Notes: generated from the sequence alone by a model not told the origin. A DNA stretch of 64,000 bases from Megaustenia siamemsis (GCA_032433765.1 JAVIAB010000041.1:77242335-77306334), one strand, 5' to 3'; positions 25,439-36,173 are shown, counted from the stretch's first letter. Program-made: numbers and translations.

Positions 25439-25996
25439 TTGTTAGGGAAACCGGTGATAGGTTTCAACTTGGGCAAGTACGATATACATTTAATAAAGCC
25501 CTATTTAATAAATTACTTCGTTACCACCTCCGACAGCGACCAGGAAGGCGAGAGCGAGGATGATGACGAGGAGGACGAGCACGATTGGGAAGGTGAGAGA
25601 GAGGATGCTGAGTCGGAGAAGCGGATAGAAAAAGTAGAAGAAAACCGACTCGGTGAAATAAATTTTATAGCTAAGCGAAACAATAATATCATGTGTCTCG
25701 CCACCAAGAGGCTAAAGCTCCTAGATATCATAAATTATCTAGCGCCAGGTTTCAGTTACAGCAAGTACTTGGCAGCTTACAAAGTAGAGGAGAGCAAGTG
25801 TGTTTTCTGTTACGAGTATGTAACCAATTTAAACAAGCTGAATGAGACTGTGTTTTCCTCTTTTGATTGTTCGTCACGGGGTGTACATATGTTATTGGTG
25901 TTATTGGTGTCGAAGTTTTTAGCAACGCTGACATGGTGCCTTAACGTCGTCGGCATCATCATCATCATGTGGCATAGCGGTTGGCGTGTTTTGTAG
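25439..25996 (+). pseudogene. family-B DNA polymerase exonuclease fragment, left arm
   Basis: Frame of about 185 codons. Residues 5-16 read PVIGFNLGKYDI, the Exo II block (N-x-G-K-Y-D) of protein-primed family-B polymerases as in Polinton/Maverick and related virus-like elements. About 60 residues later comes FIAKRNNNIMCLATKRLK, then LDIINYLAPGFSYSKYL, the next conserved exonuclease segment. Between them lies a strongly acidic insert (about residues 30-62). No ATG starts the frame and an in-frame TGA sits just upstream at 25430. The Exo I, palm and fingers motifs are absent and the end is unrelated low-complexity sequence, so it is a fragment, not a polymerase. Confidence 0.8.
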
Positions 25997-26290
25997 TATG
26001 GTGTGTAATGTGACCGGTTTGTAAATCAGCTAACTTTGGAAATCTAAGAGCAACTTTAAATAGTGACGGTCTCAGAAAGTATACCCAGTTAAAAAAGTTG
26101 GTAGATCAAGTTATATCTTTGTTGGTTCAGTGTCTGCGTACCGCATTTGAACACCAAATTTTTCTGGCAAACGACAGTAAAGAAAGTATGCCCAGTTAAG
26201 AAAGAAAGGACCTCTGGTGAGTGCAAGAAGCCGAGTCACCAAGAAATCAAAAGGCACCCTATTTTACTCATCATCGAGATCGATTTCACC

Positions 26291-27488
26291 CTCGATCGTT
26301 CTCTAACATTACCTGGAGTGTTCTCTAACATTGCCTCGAGCGTTCTCTAACATTGCCTCGAGCGTTCTCTAACATTGCCTCGATTTTTCTCTAACATTAC
26401 CTCGAGTGTTCTCTAACATTGCCTCGATTTTTCTCTAACATTGCCTCGAGCGTTCTCTAACATTGCCTCGATTTTTCTCTAACATTACCTCGAGCGTTCT
26501 CTAACATTTCCTCGATTTTTCTCTAACATTACCTCGATCGTTCTCTAACATTACCTCGAGTGTTCTCTAACATTGCCTCGATTTTTCTCTAACATTGCCT
26601 CGATCGTTCTCTAACATTACCTCGAGTGTTCTCTAACATTGCCTCGATTTTTCTCTAACATTACCTCGATCGTTCTCTAACATTACCTCGATCGTTCTCT
26701 AACATTACCTCGAGCGTTCTCTAACATTTCCTCGATTTTTCTCTAACATTACCTCGATCGTTCTCTAACATTACCTCGAGTGTTCTCTAACATTGCCTCG
26801 ATTTTTCTCTAACATTACCTCGAGCGTTCTCTAACATTGCCTCGATCGTTCTCTAACATTACCTGGAGTGTTCTCTAGCATTGCCTCGATCGTTCTCTAA
26901 CATTACCTGGAGTGTTCTCTAACATTGCCTCGATTTTTCTCTAACATTACCTCGATCGTTCTCTAACATTACCTCGAGTATTCTTTAACATTGCCTCGAT
27001 TTTTCTCTAACATTACCTCGATCGTTCTCTAACATTACCTCGAGCTTTCTCTAACATTGCCTCGATTTTTCTCTAACATTACCTCGATCGTTCTCTAACA
27101 TTGCCTCGAGTGTTCTCTAACATTGCCTAGATTTTTCTCTAACATTACCTCGAGCGTTCTCTAACATTGCCTCGATCGTTCTTAAACATTACCTGGAGTG
27201 TTCTCTAGCATTGCCTCGATCGTTCTCTAACATTACCTGGAGTGTTCTCTAACATTCCCTCGAGCGTTCTCTAACATTGCCTCGAGCGTTCTCTAACATT
27301 GCCTCGATCGTTCTCTAACATTACCTCTTGTGTTCTCTAACATTGCCTCGAACGTTCTCTAACATTACCTCCAGCGTTCTCTAACATTACCTCGAGCGTT
27401 CTCTAACATTGCCTCGAGCGTTCTCTAACATTGCCTCGAGCGTTCTCTAACATTACCTCGAGCGTTCTCTAACATTACCTCGAGCGTT
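26291..27488. repeat. 22-bp satellite, left arm, about 54 units
   Basis: Core TTCTCTAACATT followed by A/GCCTCGA and a variable GCG, TCG or TTT. Units with CGATTTTTC alternate with CGAGCG and CGATCG types through much of the array, giving a higher-order pattern that is absent from the right arm. Confidence 0.97.
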
Positions 27489-27914
27489 AAAAACCGCAAA
27501 AAAATTGGCACGATTTGCATTAAAAAAAAAAAAAAATCGTAATGGGCGTAACAATCATAAAAGTGATTTTAAAGTAAATTTTTGGTTTGGGGATGTCTAT
27601 TGGTGCAAATCGTGCCAAATTTTTGCGGTTTTGGTGCATGTTTTTGCACAAATTTTTGCGGTTTTGGTTCATGATTTTGCACAAATTTTTGCGGTTTTGG
27701 TGCATGTTTTAGGACTTTGGATATAAATATCTTTTCGATGTGTCTAACTAGTATGAGTGTGGGAGTAGATTTTTATGGTTTTGAGGTCGACCTTTTGCTT
27801 ATGAACCTAAATGTTTTTGTGTTTTGGTGGTAAAATTTTGCGATTTGCCTAACTTTTTGGACCTTGACTATAACTTCCTGGTCGTTGTGTCTAACTAGTA
27901 TGATTACGCGAGTA
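27489..27914. repeat. 33-bp short tandem repeat in the unduplicated centre
   Basis: About 2.5 units around ATTTTTGCGGTTTTGGT at 27610-27705, in AT-rich DNA. The start of the centre has CGCAAAAAAATTGGCACGAT, and CGTGCCAAATTTTTGCG at 27615 is a local inverted match to it. Confidence 0.7.
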
Positions 27915-28287
27915 GATTTTTAGGAATACAACTAGACCGACAATTGAGCCTGAAGAAACACGTAGAGAATCTCACTAAGAAGGCAACACAAAGACTCCAA
28001 CTAATGAAAAGGCTTTCCAGTATCTTATGGGGAGCAGACAAAGAAACACTTAGAAATCTCTATCTGAGATATGTTCGCTCTGTTTTGGATCATGATAGCT
28101 CGCTCCTAGTGACATGCAACAAAACAACTAACATATCACTGGACAAGATACAAAATAATACATTACGACTCTTCAGCGGTACAATGAGGTCCACTCCAGT
28201 TGCAGCCTGCGAAATTCACTGCAATGTGGAACCTTTAGAGTTGAGGAGAAACAAGGCCGCTTACATCTCTTTGCAGTACCTCTAGTA
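27915..28287 (+). mobile_element. Jockey-like LINE RT C-terminal fragment
   Basis: Open frame of about 120 codons reading GIQLDRQLSLKKHVENL, RLQLMKRLSS, LRNLYLRYVRSVLDH, LDKIQNNTLRLFSG and MRSTPVAACEI, ending in TAG at 28285. This is the region after the RT catalytic box of Jockey-type elements. It occupies the spacer of the large inverted repeat. Confidence 0.85.
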
Positions 28288-28343
28288 ACAGACCAACCTG
28301 TCTAGTTTGGCCAAGTGAGCAGGGATTGAAAGGGAGGGCACCC

Positions 28344-29260
28344 GAGAACGATCAAGGCAATGTTAAAGAACGATTGAGGCAATGATAGAGAACGCTCGAG
28401 GTAATGTTAGAGAACGTTCGAGGCAATGTTAGAGAACGCTCGAGGCAATGTTAGAGAACGAGCAAGGCAATGTTAGAGAACGCTCGAGGCAATGTTAGAG
28501 AACGCTCGAGGTAATGTTAGAGAACGCTCGAGGCAATGTTAGAGAACGCTCGAGGTAATGTTAGAGAACGCTCGAGGCAATGTTAGAGAACGCTCGAGGC
28601 AATGTTAGAGAACGCTCGAGGTAATGTTAGAGAACGCTCGAGGCAATGTTAGAAAACGCTCGAGGTAATGTTAGAGAACGTTCGAGGCAATGTTAGAGAA
28701 CGCTCGAGGCAATGTTAGAGAACGCTCGAGGTAATGTTAGAGAACGCTCGAGGCAATGTTAGAGAACGCTCGAGGCAATGTTAGAGAACGCTCGAGGCAA
28801 TGTTAGAGAACGCTCGAGGCAATGTTAGAGAACGCTCGAGGCAATGTTAGAGAACGCTCGTGGCAATGTTAGAGAACGCTCGAGGCAATGTTAGAGAACG
28901 CTCGAGGCAATGTTAGAGAACGCTCGAGGCAATGTTAGAGAACGCTCGAGGTAATGTTAGAGAACGCTCGAGGCAATGCTAGAGAACGCTCGAGGCAATG
29001 TTAGAGAACGCTCGAGGTAATGTTAGAGAACGCTCGAGGCAATGTTAGAGAACGCTCGAGGCAATGTTAGAGAACGCTCGAGGCAATGTTAGAGAACGCT
29101 CGAGGTAATGTTAGAGAACGCTCGAGGTAATGTTAGAGAACGCTCGAGGCAATGTTAGAGAACGCTCGAGGTAATGTTAGAGAACGCTCGAGGCAATGTT
29201 AGAGAACGCTCGAGGCAATGTTAGAGAACGCTCGAGGCAATGTTAGAGAACGATCGAGGG
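28344..29260. repeat. 22-bp satellite, right arm (inverse), about 42 units
   Basis: Reverse-complement orientation of the left array. Nearly all units are of one type (GAACGCTCGAGG with GCAATGTTAGA or GTAATGTTAGA), so it is more homogeneous than the left array. Confidence 0.97.
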
Positions 29261-29609
29261 TGAAATCGATCTCGATGATGAGTACAATAGGGTGCCTTTT
29301 GATTTCTTGGTGACTCGGCTTCTTGCACTCACCAGAGGTCCTTTCTTTCTTAACTGGGCATACTTTCTTTACTGTCGTTTGCCAGAAAAATTTGGTGTTC
29401 AAATGCGGTACGCAGACACTGAACCAACAAAGATATAACTTGATCTACCAACTTTCTTAACTGGGCATACTTTCTGAGACCGTCACTATTTAAAGTTACT
29501 CTTAGATTTCCAAAGTTAGCTGATTTACAAACCGGTCACATTACCCACCTTACTACAAAACACGCCAACCGCTATGCCACATGATGATGATGATGCCGAT
29601 GACGTTAAG

Positions 29610-30110
29610 TCACCATGTCAGCGATACCAAAAACTTCGACACCAATAACACCAACAACATATGTACATCCCGTGACGAACAATCAAAAGAGGAAAACACA
29701 GTCTCATTCAACTTGTTTAAATTGGTTACATACTCGTAACAGAAAACACACTTGCTCTCCTCTACTTTGTAAGCTGCCAAGTACTTGCTGTAACTGAAAC
29801 CTGGCGCTAGAAAATTTATGATATCTATGAACTTTAGCCTCTTGGTGGCTAGACACATGATATTATTATTTCGCTTAGCTATAAAATTTATTTCACCGAG
29901 TCGGTTTTCTTCTACTTCTTCTATCCGCTTCTCCGACTCAGCATCCTCTCTCTCACCTTCCCAATCGTGCTCGTCCTCCTCGTCATCATCCTCGCTCTCG
30001 CCTTCCTGGTCGCTGTCGGAGGTGGTAACGAAGTAATTTATTAAATAGGGCTTTATTAAATGTATATCGTACTTGCCCAAGTTGAAACCTATCACCGGTT
30101 TCCCTAACAA
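29610..30110 (-). pseudogene. family-B DNA polymerase exonuclease fragment, right arm
   Basis: Mirror copy of 25439-25996 on the minus strand, about 166 codons, differing from it by only a handful of residues (for example KFIDIINFL versus KLLDIINYL) until the tails diverge. The same Exo II block, acidic insert and FIAKR block are present. Both copies remain open, which either reflects recent duplication or arm-to-arm conversion; I see no proof of selection. Confidence 0.8.
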
Positions 30111-30215
30111 TACCCGTCACCAAGTACCACGAGCCGACCATTCAACCAAATCTACAATACCACTCCTCTTTAGTTACAATGTTTTCAGGACCGTCATACA
30201 ATAACACCGCTACTT

Positions 30216-30216
<1 letters not shown>

Positions 30217-30261
<45 letters not shown>

Positions 30262-30595
30262 TCGCGGTTTGATACTGTGTGTGGCATGATGATGATAGGA
30301 CATGAAGGGTACATGTTGATGATGCTGTTGAGGGTGACACATGATGATGACGTGTCACTAAAAATGTAGACACTAATAATCGGCTTGATAATTTGTGTGG
30401 CATGATGATGATAGGACATGAAGGGTACATGTTGATGATGCTGTTGAGGGTGGCACATGATGATGATGTGTCACTAAAAATGTAGACTCTAATAATCGGC
30501 TTGATACTTTGTGTTGCATGATGATGATAGAACATAAAGGGTACATGATGATGATGCTGTTGAGGGTGGCACATGATGATGTTAAGTGAACAGCG
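30217..30595. repeat. (GA)n and ~118-bp tandem block, right arm
   Basis: GA microsatellite at 30217-30258, then about three units with GATGATGATAGGACATGAAGG. Inverse of 24770-25328. Confidence 0.9.
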
Positions 30596-31067
30596 ATACC
30601 ACTTCAATCAATAAAATCGCTCCACCCGCGAGAGCCCACCTATATTTTTAAATTTCCCTTCATTTAAGTTTTTTAAATATTGATTTTTATCATTTTTAAA
30701 ATAAGTCCTTTTTCTTTTCTATCGGTTTGAGACCACGGCTAGTTTGGCGAGACCAAACCCACATACCCACACCTACTATCGATGAGTGTGGACATTAGGT
30801 GGTCCTCTAACAACCTGAATAAAAGAACCTACGCCACCTTACTACAACTATAATGTCTTCTAACAAGCAGAACACTGGGCAACTCCGGAAATCGCGTTCA
30901 TTTTAAATAAATTAATCGTTCATTTTAATATTCTTAAACGTAAATAACACATTTTAAATTTCTACTTTGCTTTTTCATCGGAAACAATATTTATCTAGTC
31001 CGCGAGAGATAGCTGTCGAGCACCAACAAAGCGTCACGAGTCACCTGACTCATTTAGCCTCAAATTC

Positions 31068-31143
31068 TATGTCGTTTGCAGCACATTGGTAAGTATCCAA
31101 ACTTGTCACGTGGGAGTCGGGTGTTCGAATCCCGGTGGGAGAC
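31068..31143 (+). other. tRNA-like sequence, right arm
   Basis: Contains GGGTGTTCGAATCCCGGTGGGAGA-type B-box region (near 31118-31142), identical in its 3' third to the left-arm copy but diverged in its 5' half. Probably a tRNA-derived relic. Confidence 0.5.
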
Positions 31144-31552
31144 TTTTTAAAATTATTTATTTATTTTTTTTTAAATTAATTTTTATTATTTCTTATTTTA
31201 TTTTTTCTTATTTATTTTATTTTATAATTCGGAATTTTTAAAATTTACATCTTTCACATCTTTACTCTTTAAATCTTTCATCCATTTTTCATCTGTCCAC
31301 GTCAGCCGGGCACACAATCCACCCATAACCCCCCCCACCCCTTGACAAAATCCCCCCTTTGTCAGCCCTTGACATAATCCCCCCCCCCTTTTTTCAGCCT
31401 TCTTACCTGAGATATCGACTAAGTGGCGGACCCCCCCAAAAAAATAAAAAAATAAAAATTTCCTAAATTTTCTACGAATTTGCGGATGGAAAAATATATA
31501 TATATATTTTTTGTGTGTGTTAATTTCATTTTTTTTCAACGGTGCATTTCGT

Positions 31553-32134
31553 TCTGTCTTTCAGAAGCCTTGAAAAGTTGTGGAAATCAAAACTTATCAG
31601 CACAAACACAAAACTTAGGCTATTCAAATCAAATGTACTATCAACCCTTACGTATGCGTGTGAAATCTGGAAAACAACAAGAGATATAAAAACAAAGTTG
31701 AACGCATTCGAAAAAAAATGTCTAAGGAAAATACTTGGTATAGCATGGAACGAATTCAAAACAAACAAGGAAATTAGAGAAATCGCCAATCAACCACTAA
31801 TATCTTCAGTAATAAAGAAAAGACGATGGTCATACGTTGGACATGTGATGAGAAGAGATAATAATCGAATAGCAAAGCAAGCCCTCATATGGGAAACAAC
31901 AGGTAAAAGAAATAAGGAAGACCCAGGTAGACACTGAGAAGAACATTGATGAGAGAGGCAAGAGCAGCAGGGATCGGCTCCCTCAATGAGATAGAACTGC
32001 TTGCACAGAACAGATGGCGAGATTTGATAAAATATCTTTAAAAGAAAACTGCTAGAACAAAAAATTCATATAGGAGAAGGTGTATCTTGGTCTACCCCTA
32101 TGGGCCGGCTACGGCTCGAAAGGTCAATAGATAG
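31553..32134 (+). mobile_element. 5'-truncated LINE (family B) with 7-bp target duplication
   Basis: Inserted in the right arm: ATTTCGT is duplicated at 31546-31552 and 32135-32141, and the left arm shows the unoccupied sequence. It encodes SNVLSTLTYACEIWKTTRD, LNAFEKKCLRKILGIAWNEF and WSYVGHVMRRDNN up to about 31937, then frameshifted remnants, and ends in an ATAGATAG tail. Clean proof that the inverted repeat predates this LINE. Confidence 0.92.
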
Positions 32135-32357
32135 ATTTCGTGCGGTTTCGGTGCAGCATCGAGAAAATTTTGGGTGCAAAGACCCGCGCCGCCGCACGCC
32201 GTCACGCCCCACTGCACGACCACCGAGATAAGCCGATTTATCGGACTTTTGCACCGATTTGGTGCCAAAAATATACAGGTTTCGTGCGGTATCGGTGCAA
32301 AATCCTGTGTCTATCGGTGCAAGTTTACGGACATTTGGATAGCGAAAACCCTGCATT

Positions 32358-32456
32358 AACGGCTGGGTGAATCCGAAAACCGTCGGTTGAGATCGAACCC
32401 TACGTCTTGTTCTGTGTAGTCCAGTCTACTCACCACTGAGCTATCGCGGCTCCCAA
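32358..32456 (-). mobile_element. tRNA-derived SINE
   Basis: Same family as 12372-12522: B box visible in complement as GATCGAACCCTA, and an ACCACTGAGCTATCGCGG head. It abuts the right end of the large inverted repeat and lacks the usual distal part, so it was cut there. Confidence 0.75.
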
Positions 32457-32496
32457 TGAAAGTGGTGTACTAGCTAGAAGTTATTGCATATAGAAG

Positions 32497-32665
32497 TGGT
32501 GTACTGGAAGTTGAGAACTAGAGAAATGGTGTACTGGAAGTTGAGAACTAGAGAAGTGGTGTACTGGAAGTTGAGAACTAGAGAAATGGTGTACTGGAAG
32601 TTGAGAACTAGAGAAATGGTGTACTGGAAGTTGAGAACTAGAGAAATGGTGTACCTGAAGCTGGT
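32497..32665. repeat. 30-bp tandem repeat, 5 copies
   Basis: Units with GTGTACTGGAAGTTGAGAAC. Degenerate relatives (GTGTACTAG...AGTTGATTAA) continue to about 32880. Confidence 0.93.
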
Positions 32666-32879
32666 ATATAGAAGTGATGTACTAGGAGTTGATTAATAGG
32701 GAGGTGGTGAAGTAGAAGTTGATTAATCGACAAGTTGTGTACTAGTAGTACATACATAGTGACATGGTCTACTATAAATTGATTAATACAGAAGAGGTGT
32801 ACTAGAGTTGATATTGAAAGATGTGGGGTACTGGAAGGACAGTAATATAGAAGTGGTTTCTGTAGGTGGATAGAAAGAT

Positions 32880-33745
32880 AAGGGGTGTACTAGAAGTAGA
32901 TGAACAGAGGACGTGGTTGCAAGTATTGCATATGCTGCGGTTACAGCGGAATCTTCCACGATTGATGGGGGGGGGGGGAGGAAGTCGGCTCCTAGCAATA
33001 ACGTCACGAGGGTTGCCATCACGCTTGAAGGTCACTAATGTGGGGTCGGGGAAGAGAAAACGGGTAGGGGAGTCAGTGCGGAGAATGGGGAGGTATTGGT
33101 GAATGATCATAATCACCGCCTAGTGGTGAGGGTGATGGGTAAGGGCGAGCACTATTCTGTCAGAGGGAGGACAGGTAGAGTGGGTAAGAGCAGTATGGCG
33201 TGAGGTCTGGAGAACCCGTCGAGAGTGCACGTAGGAGAGCTGCTTCACGATAGAGGCGTCGGCAGAAGTCGAGCTTCAGGTTGGCATAAAGGAGAAAATC
33301 TTCAACGTCCTGGCAAAGACGACGTAGCTTTGGGAACTACGAATAGGAAAGGGGGTTATTGCAGGATGTCGGGTGAGAAGAGTCATAGCGGAGGAAACAG
33401 TGCGTGTCAGTAGGTTTGTAGAAGGCAGAGGTGAGTAGACCAGAGGCACATAGAGAAACTGTCATGTCTAGGAAAAATACAGAAGTAGGTGGAAATGTGG
33501 GAGGTGGTGTGGATCTAGGAGTAGATATGTTCAACATACTCGATGAAACGAAAGGTCTCTTCCACGGAACGATCAGTCTGACCGATGCAGTCACCAATGT
33601 ACCTACGGTACATAATGAGAAGGGGGCTCTGGTATGTGTGGATGATCTAGTGCTCGAGGTAACCCATGAAGAGATAACCGTAGGTACGTCCCAGTTTGAA
33701 TGTTGGTTTAGTGCCAAAACGTCATTATTTTTTGTGTTCCTCTTC
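32880..33745 (-). mobile_element. Penelope-like element RT fragment
   Basis: Minus strand, from 33745 down: a TYGYLFMGYLEH-like segment, the motif C region reading RYIGD instead of the usual YIDD, EETFRFIEYVEH, then SVFFLDMTVSLCASG, SAFYKPTDTH and NNPLSYS. In another frame near 33080-33000 comes FPDPTLVTFKRDGNPRD. Several frameshifts and a changed catalytic box make it inactive. Confidence 0.82.
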
Positions 33746-34112
33746 TTTAAAGCTGTCACTATACCTTGTAGTTGTGTACGTCACACCCCGTTACAGAATC
33801 CTTGCTACAAGCTTTACAGCAACACTACAACTATTTGCCTGTTCACTATTTCTAAACTGTGAGAGCAGTTCTGAGATTGGCTGAGAAAGATAGGAGAAGA
33901 GCAAGATAAAATCAATTTCCGTTTTAAGATGGCGGATCTAGACCACGTTTTCTCGATCGCTGCAGAAAGTGCATGCGATGTCTGATTAATTTTGGTTCTA
34001 AATTGCACTCATATGCGTTAAAGTCAAGATGTTGATCTACTTATTACATCTGCGCCGATAAAACAATGTCATACGCCGGCAATATTCCGTTTGCGACATA
34101 TCAAGTGTTGTG
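33746..34112. other. no recognisable feature
   Basis: Nothing supportable. Confidence 0.5.
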
Positions 34113-34664
34113 AATGCTACCTTCCATCGTCTAGACTTGTTCTGCGCTTTACGTCACATTGGTGCTGTTCATGACCGTTGTTTGATTTGCTTGACGCAAG
34201 TTATTTACATGTTCTCATTAATGTGAAATACTTCGTCAGCCGCAGTTTGATCTCTTTATGGAATTTGCACCGTGTTATGTTCGTCGTAGGCTACATTCAC
34301 TAGAGTAATGAAGAATCTAAATGGCGCGACATTGCTATGCGTGCGACATTGTTATGTGTGCTACATCATCGTAATGGCTCATCGTAAATCCCTAGACCGG
34401 TCTTACGCTAATCTTAGGGTCTATCGTTTGATGTGCGACGGGGATAATCTGACGACTAACTGTGTATTTATATGTTCGGAAATGCAATCAACAACGATGG
34501 CCTAACATCATCAACCGCTATACATTTTTAAAGAAGTATGACGGTCATCATTTTCAGGAAGACGTGAGCTTCGGGGTATTTGGAGGATATGCGGCAGGAA
34601 CCATTGAAGGCTATGCATGAAAAGTGTTCCTTGTTGCAGTTTCCTCATATTCCCAGTCCATGGG
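34113..34664. repeat. dispersed repeat R, copy 1
   Basis: Unclassified ~550-bp repeat with CGGCAGGAACCATTGAAGGC and TGACGCAAGTTATTTACATG blocks, also at 41330-42060 and 53849-54326. No ORF conserved between copies. This copy is interrupted at its right end by a SINE. Confidence 0.8.
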
Positions 34665-34971
34665 GGACTGGTTGGTCTCGAGGCAAGACGCCGGCCTCGG
34701 GACAGAGAGGTTGTGGGTTCAAATCTCGGCTACACCGGTTGGAATGTTTTTAATGATTTCTCTCTGCGACAACCACCCCTGGTCTCAACAGCGAGGTCCG
34801 GCTTGAAACGTCAGTTACTCATCGACGGAAAAAACATGTGTACCTCCGAAGTCGGAGTTATCTGCCTGTGCGGCGAGGACCCCCTGTGCACACGACTGTC
34901 AGGGAAAATGGATTAACACGCACAATTCAGTTTGTAGTCTCTAGCGTCTTCGTCAGAGTGTAAAACTGGTG

Positions 34972-35004
<33 letters not shown>

Positions 35005-35010
35005 ATCAAC
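34665..35010 (+). mobile_element. probable tRNA-related SINE with (CAA)n tail
   Basis: Head contains GACTGGTTGGTCTCGAGG and a B-box-like GTGGGTTCAAATCTCGG; the unit ends in (CAA)n at 34973-35003. It lies exactly where repeat R is broken, which supports an insertion. Family is different from the other two SINEs. Confidence 0.6.
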
Positions 35011-35084
35011 CAATCAAGTGGATAATATGTTCCATTCATTTCCTTTTACACGTAAGATGGCCCTTGTTGTTTATCTTTTAAGCC

Positions 35085-35205
35085 AATCATTTATCAAGCC
35101 CGCGCCAATTGGACCATTCCACCAAATTTCTTTGTCAATCATTTATCAAGCCCGCGCCAATTGGACCATTTCGCCAAATTTCTTTGTCAATCCTTTTTCT
35201 CCGTG
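35085..35205. repeat. ~57-bp direct duplication
   Basis: CAATCATTTATCAAGCCCGC occurs at 35085 and again at 35138 with the following TTGGACCATT block. Confidence 0.85.
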
Positions 35206-35651
35206 CCTCTATTGGTCGTCCCACAGCTGTCCTACCACCTGGTGTCCAGTAAATTGTATATAAAAAGAGAAGATTTCGATAATACACTTTAGTTAAAGGT
35301 TGTATTCACTGAGATCAATTTAATATTTTGATCACAGGTTTCAAATCATTTAATGAAAAATCTCAATTTATATTGACCCATGTGAAAATTTTACTTGTTT
35401 TGTACATGTGTTATCATTTCTTTCATGATTAAAGATTAATTTAAGATTACGATTTATCCTCAGGTTTGCGGAATAAAAAATATTTTGATAACTGTGAAAA
35501 TAGGTTATAATTATTAATAATTAAAATGCAGGAGATGATCTTAAAATACAGGCAGAAACCTTGATAAAGCTAGTATTTTATTTGACCCCACTCCCCCTGT
35601 ATTTTTATATCTTTCTCACCATCTGATAATACAGAACCATTTATAATTTAG

Positions 35652-35783
35652 ACTTGTGTGGAGTTAGTCAAACCTGCGATAATAGATTAGGAGTTGTTCT
35701 AAGTGCGTTCATAATGGCAACCTTGATTGCATCAACATGGTTCCTGTTTGTATACCTGATTTGTCCAGGTCTAACAGACGAAG
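35652..35783 (+). CDS. transmembrane-segment exon, 44 codons
   Basis: Acceptor TTTATAATTTAG ends at 35651 and donor GTAAGC starts at 35784; both junctions are phase 1, matching the EGF exons. The frame reads a short cysteine-containing stretch (GVSQTC), then a strongly hydrophobic run of about 24 residues from VVLSAFIM to FLFVYLI, then CPGLTDEG. This is what a single-pass membrane exon between EGF modules and a cytoplasmic tail would look like. It would place the protein in the plasma membrane. It is inference that it belongs with the 7891 EGF exon; 27 kb separate them. It could also be a chance frame, but splice sites, phase and hydrophobicity agree. Confidence 0.55.
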
Positions 35784-36173
35784 GTAAGCTGATTGTTCTC
35801 TCGCACTCTTGTAGGGTCTCATATATTTTCTTTGTGATTCATATTTCTACGGATGTGGAGTCAACATTTTGCTTATGTTTAATGTTGCCACAATAATAAG
35901 GTCTGAATGATTATATTAGTCGTTGATTTTTTCACATTTATGTGATCTTAATCACTTTATTTGTTACTAAAGTTGCCACAGGGTTTCATTTTTTGTATTT
36001 TTTTTCTTTGTGCAACCGATGATATCACAAATTTGTAATCACAAATATCGTGAGTAATAAACATATCACACATATAGTCATACATATTTTGACCTTGAGA
36101 AACACAACATTTATGTAGCTATGAGTAATTTGTGAATGATAAATATAACACTTATGTAGTAAAGATATTTTGT
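35784..36173. other. intron-like AT-rich DNA
   Basis: No feature besides degenerate TATTTTGTGA words. 35206-35651 likewise shows nothing except the exon acceptor. Confidence 0.5.

Larger units (their letters stand above)
23615..32355. mobile_element. 8.7-kb large inverted repeat carrying DNA-polymerase fragments
   Basis: Ends are inverted copies starting TGCAGGGTTTTCGCT (23615 rightward, 32355 leftward). Left arm 23615-27488 and right arm 28344-32355 run in mirror order: end module rich in GTGCGG/TGCACC words, AT-rich tract, tRNA-like sequence, ~120-145-bp tandem block, CT/GA microsatellite, polymerase-B fragment, unique spacer, then a 22-bp satellite. An 855-bp centre (27489-28343) is not duplicated. 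A LINE insertion (31553-32134) lengthens the right arm only. The long arms resemble terminal inverted repeats, but no clear target duplication is seen next to the ends, so element status is inference. Confidence 0.75.
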
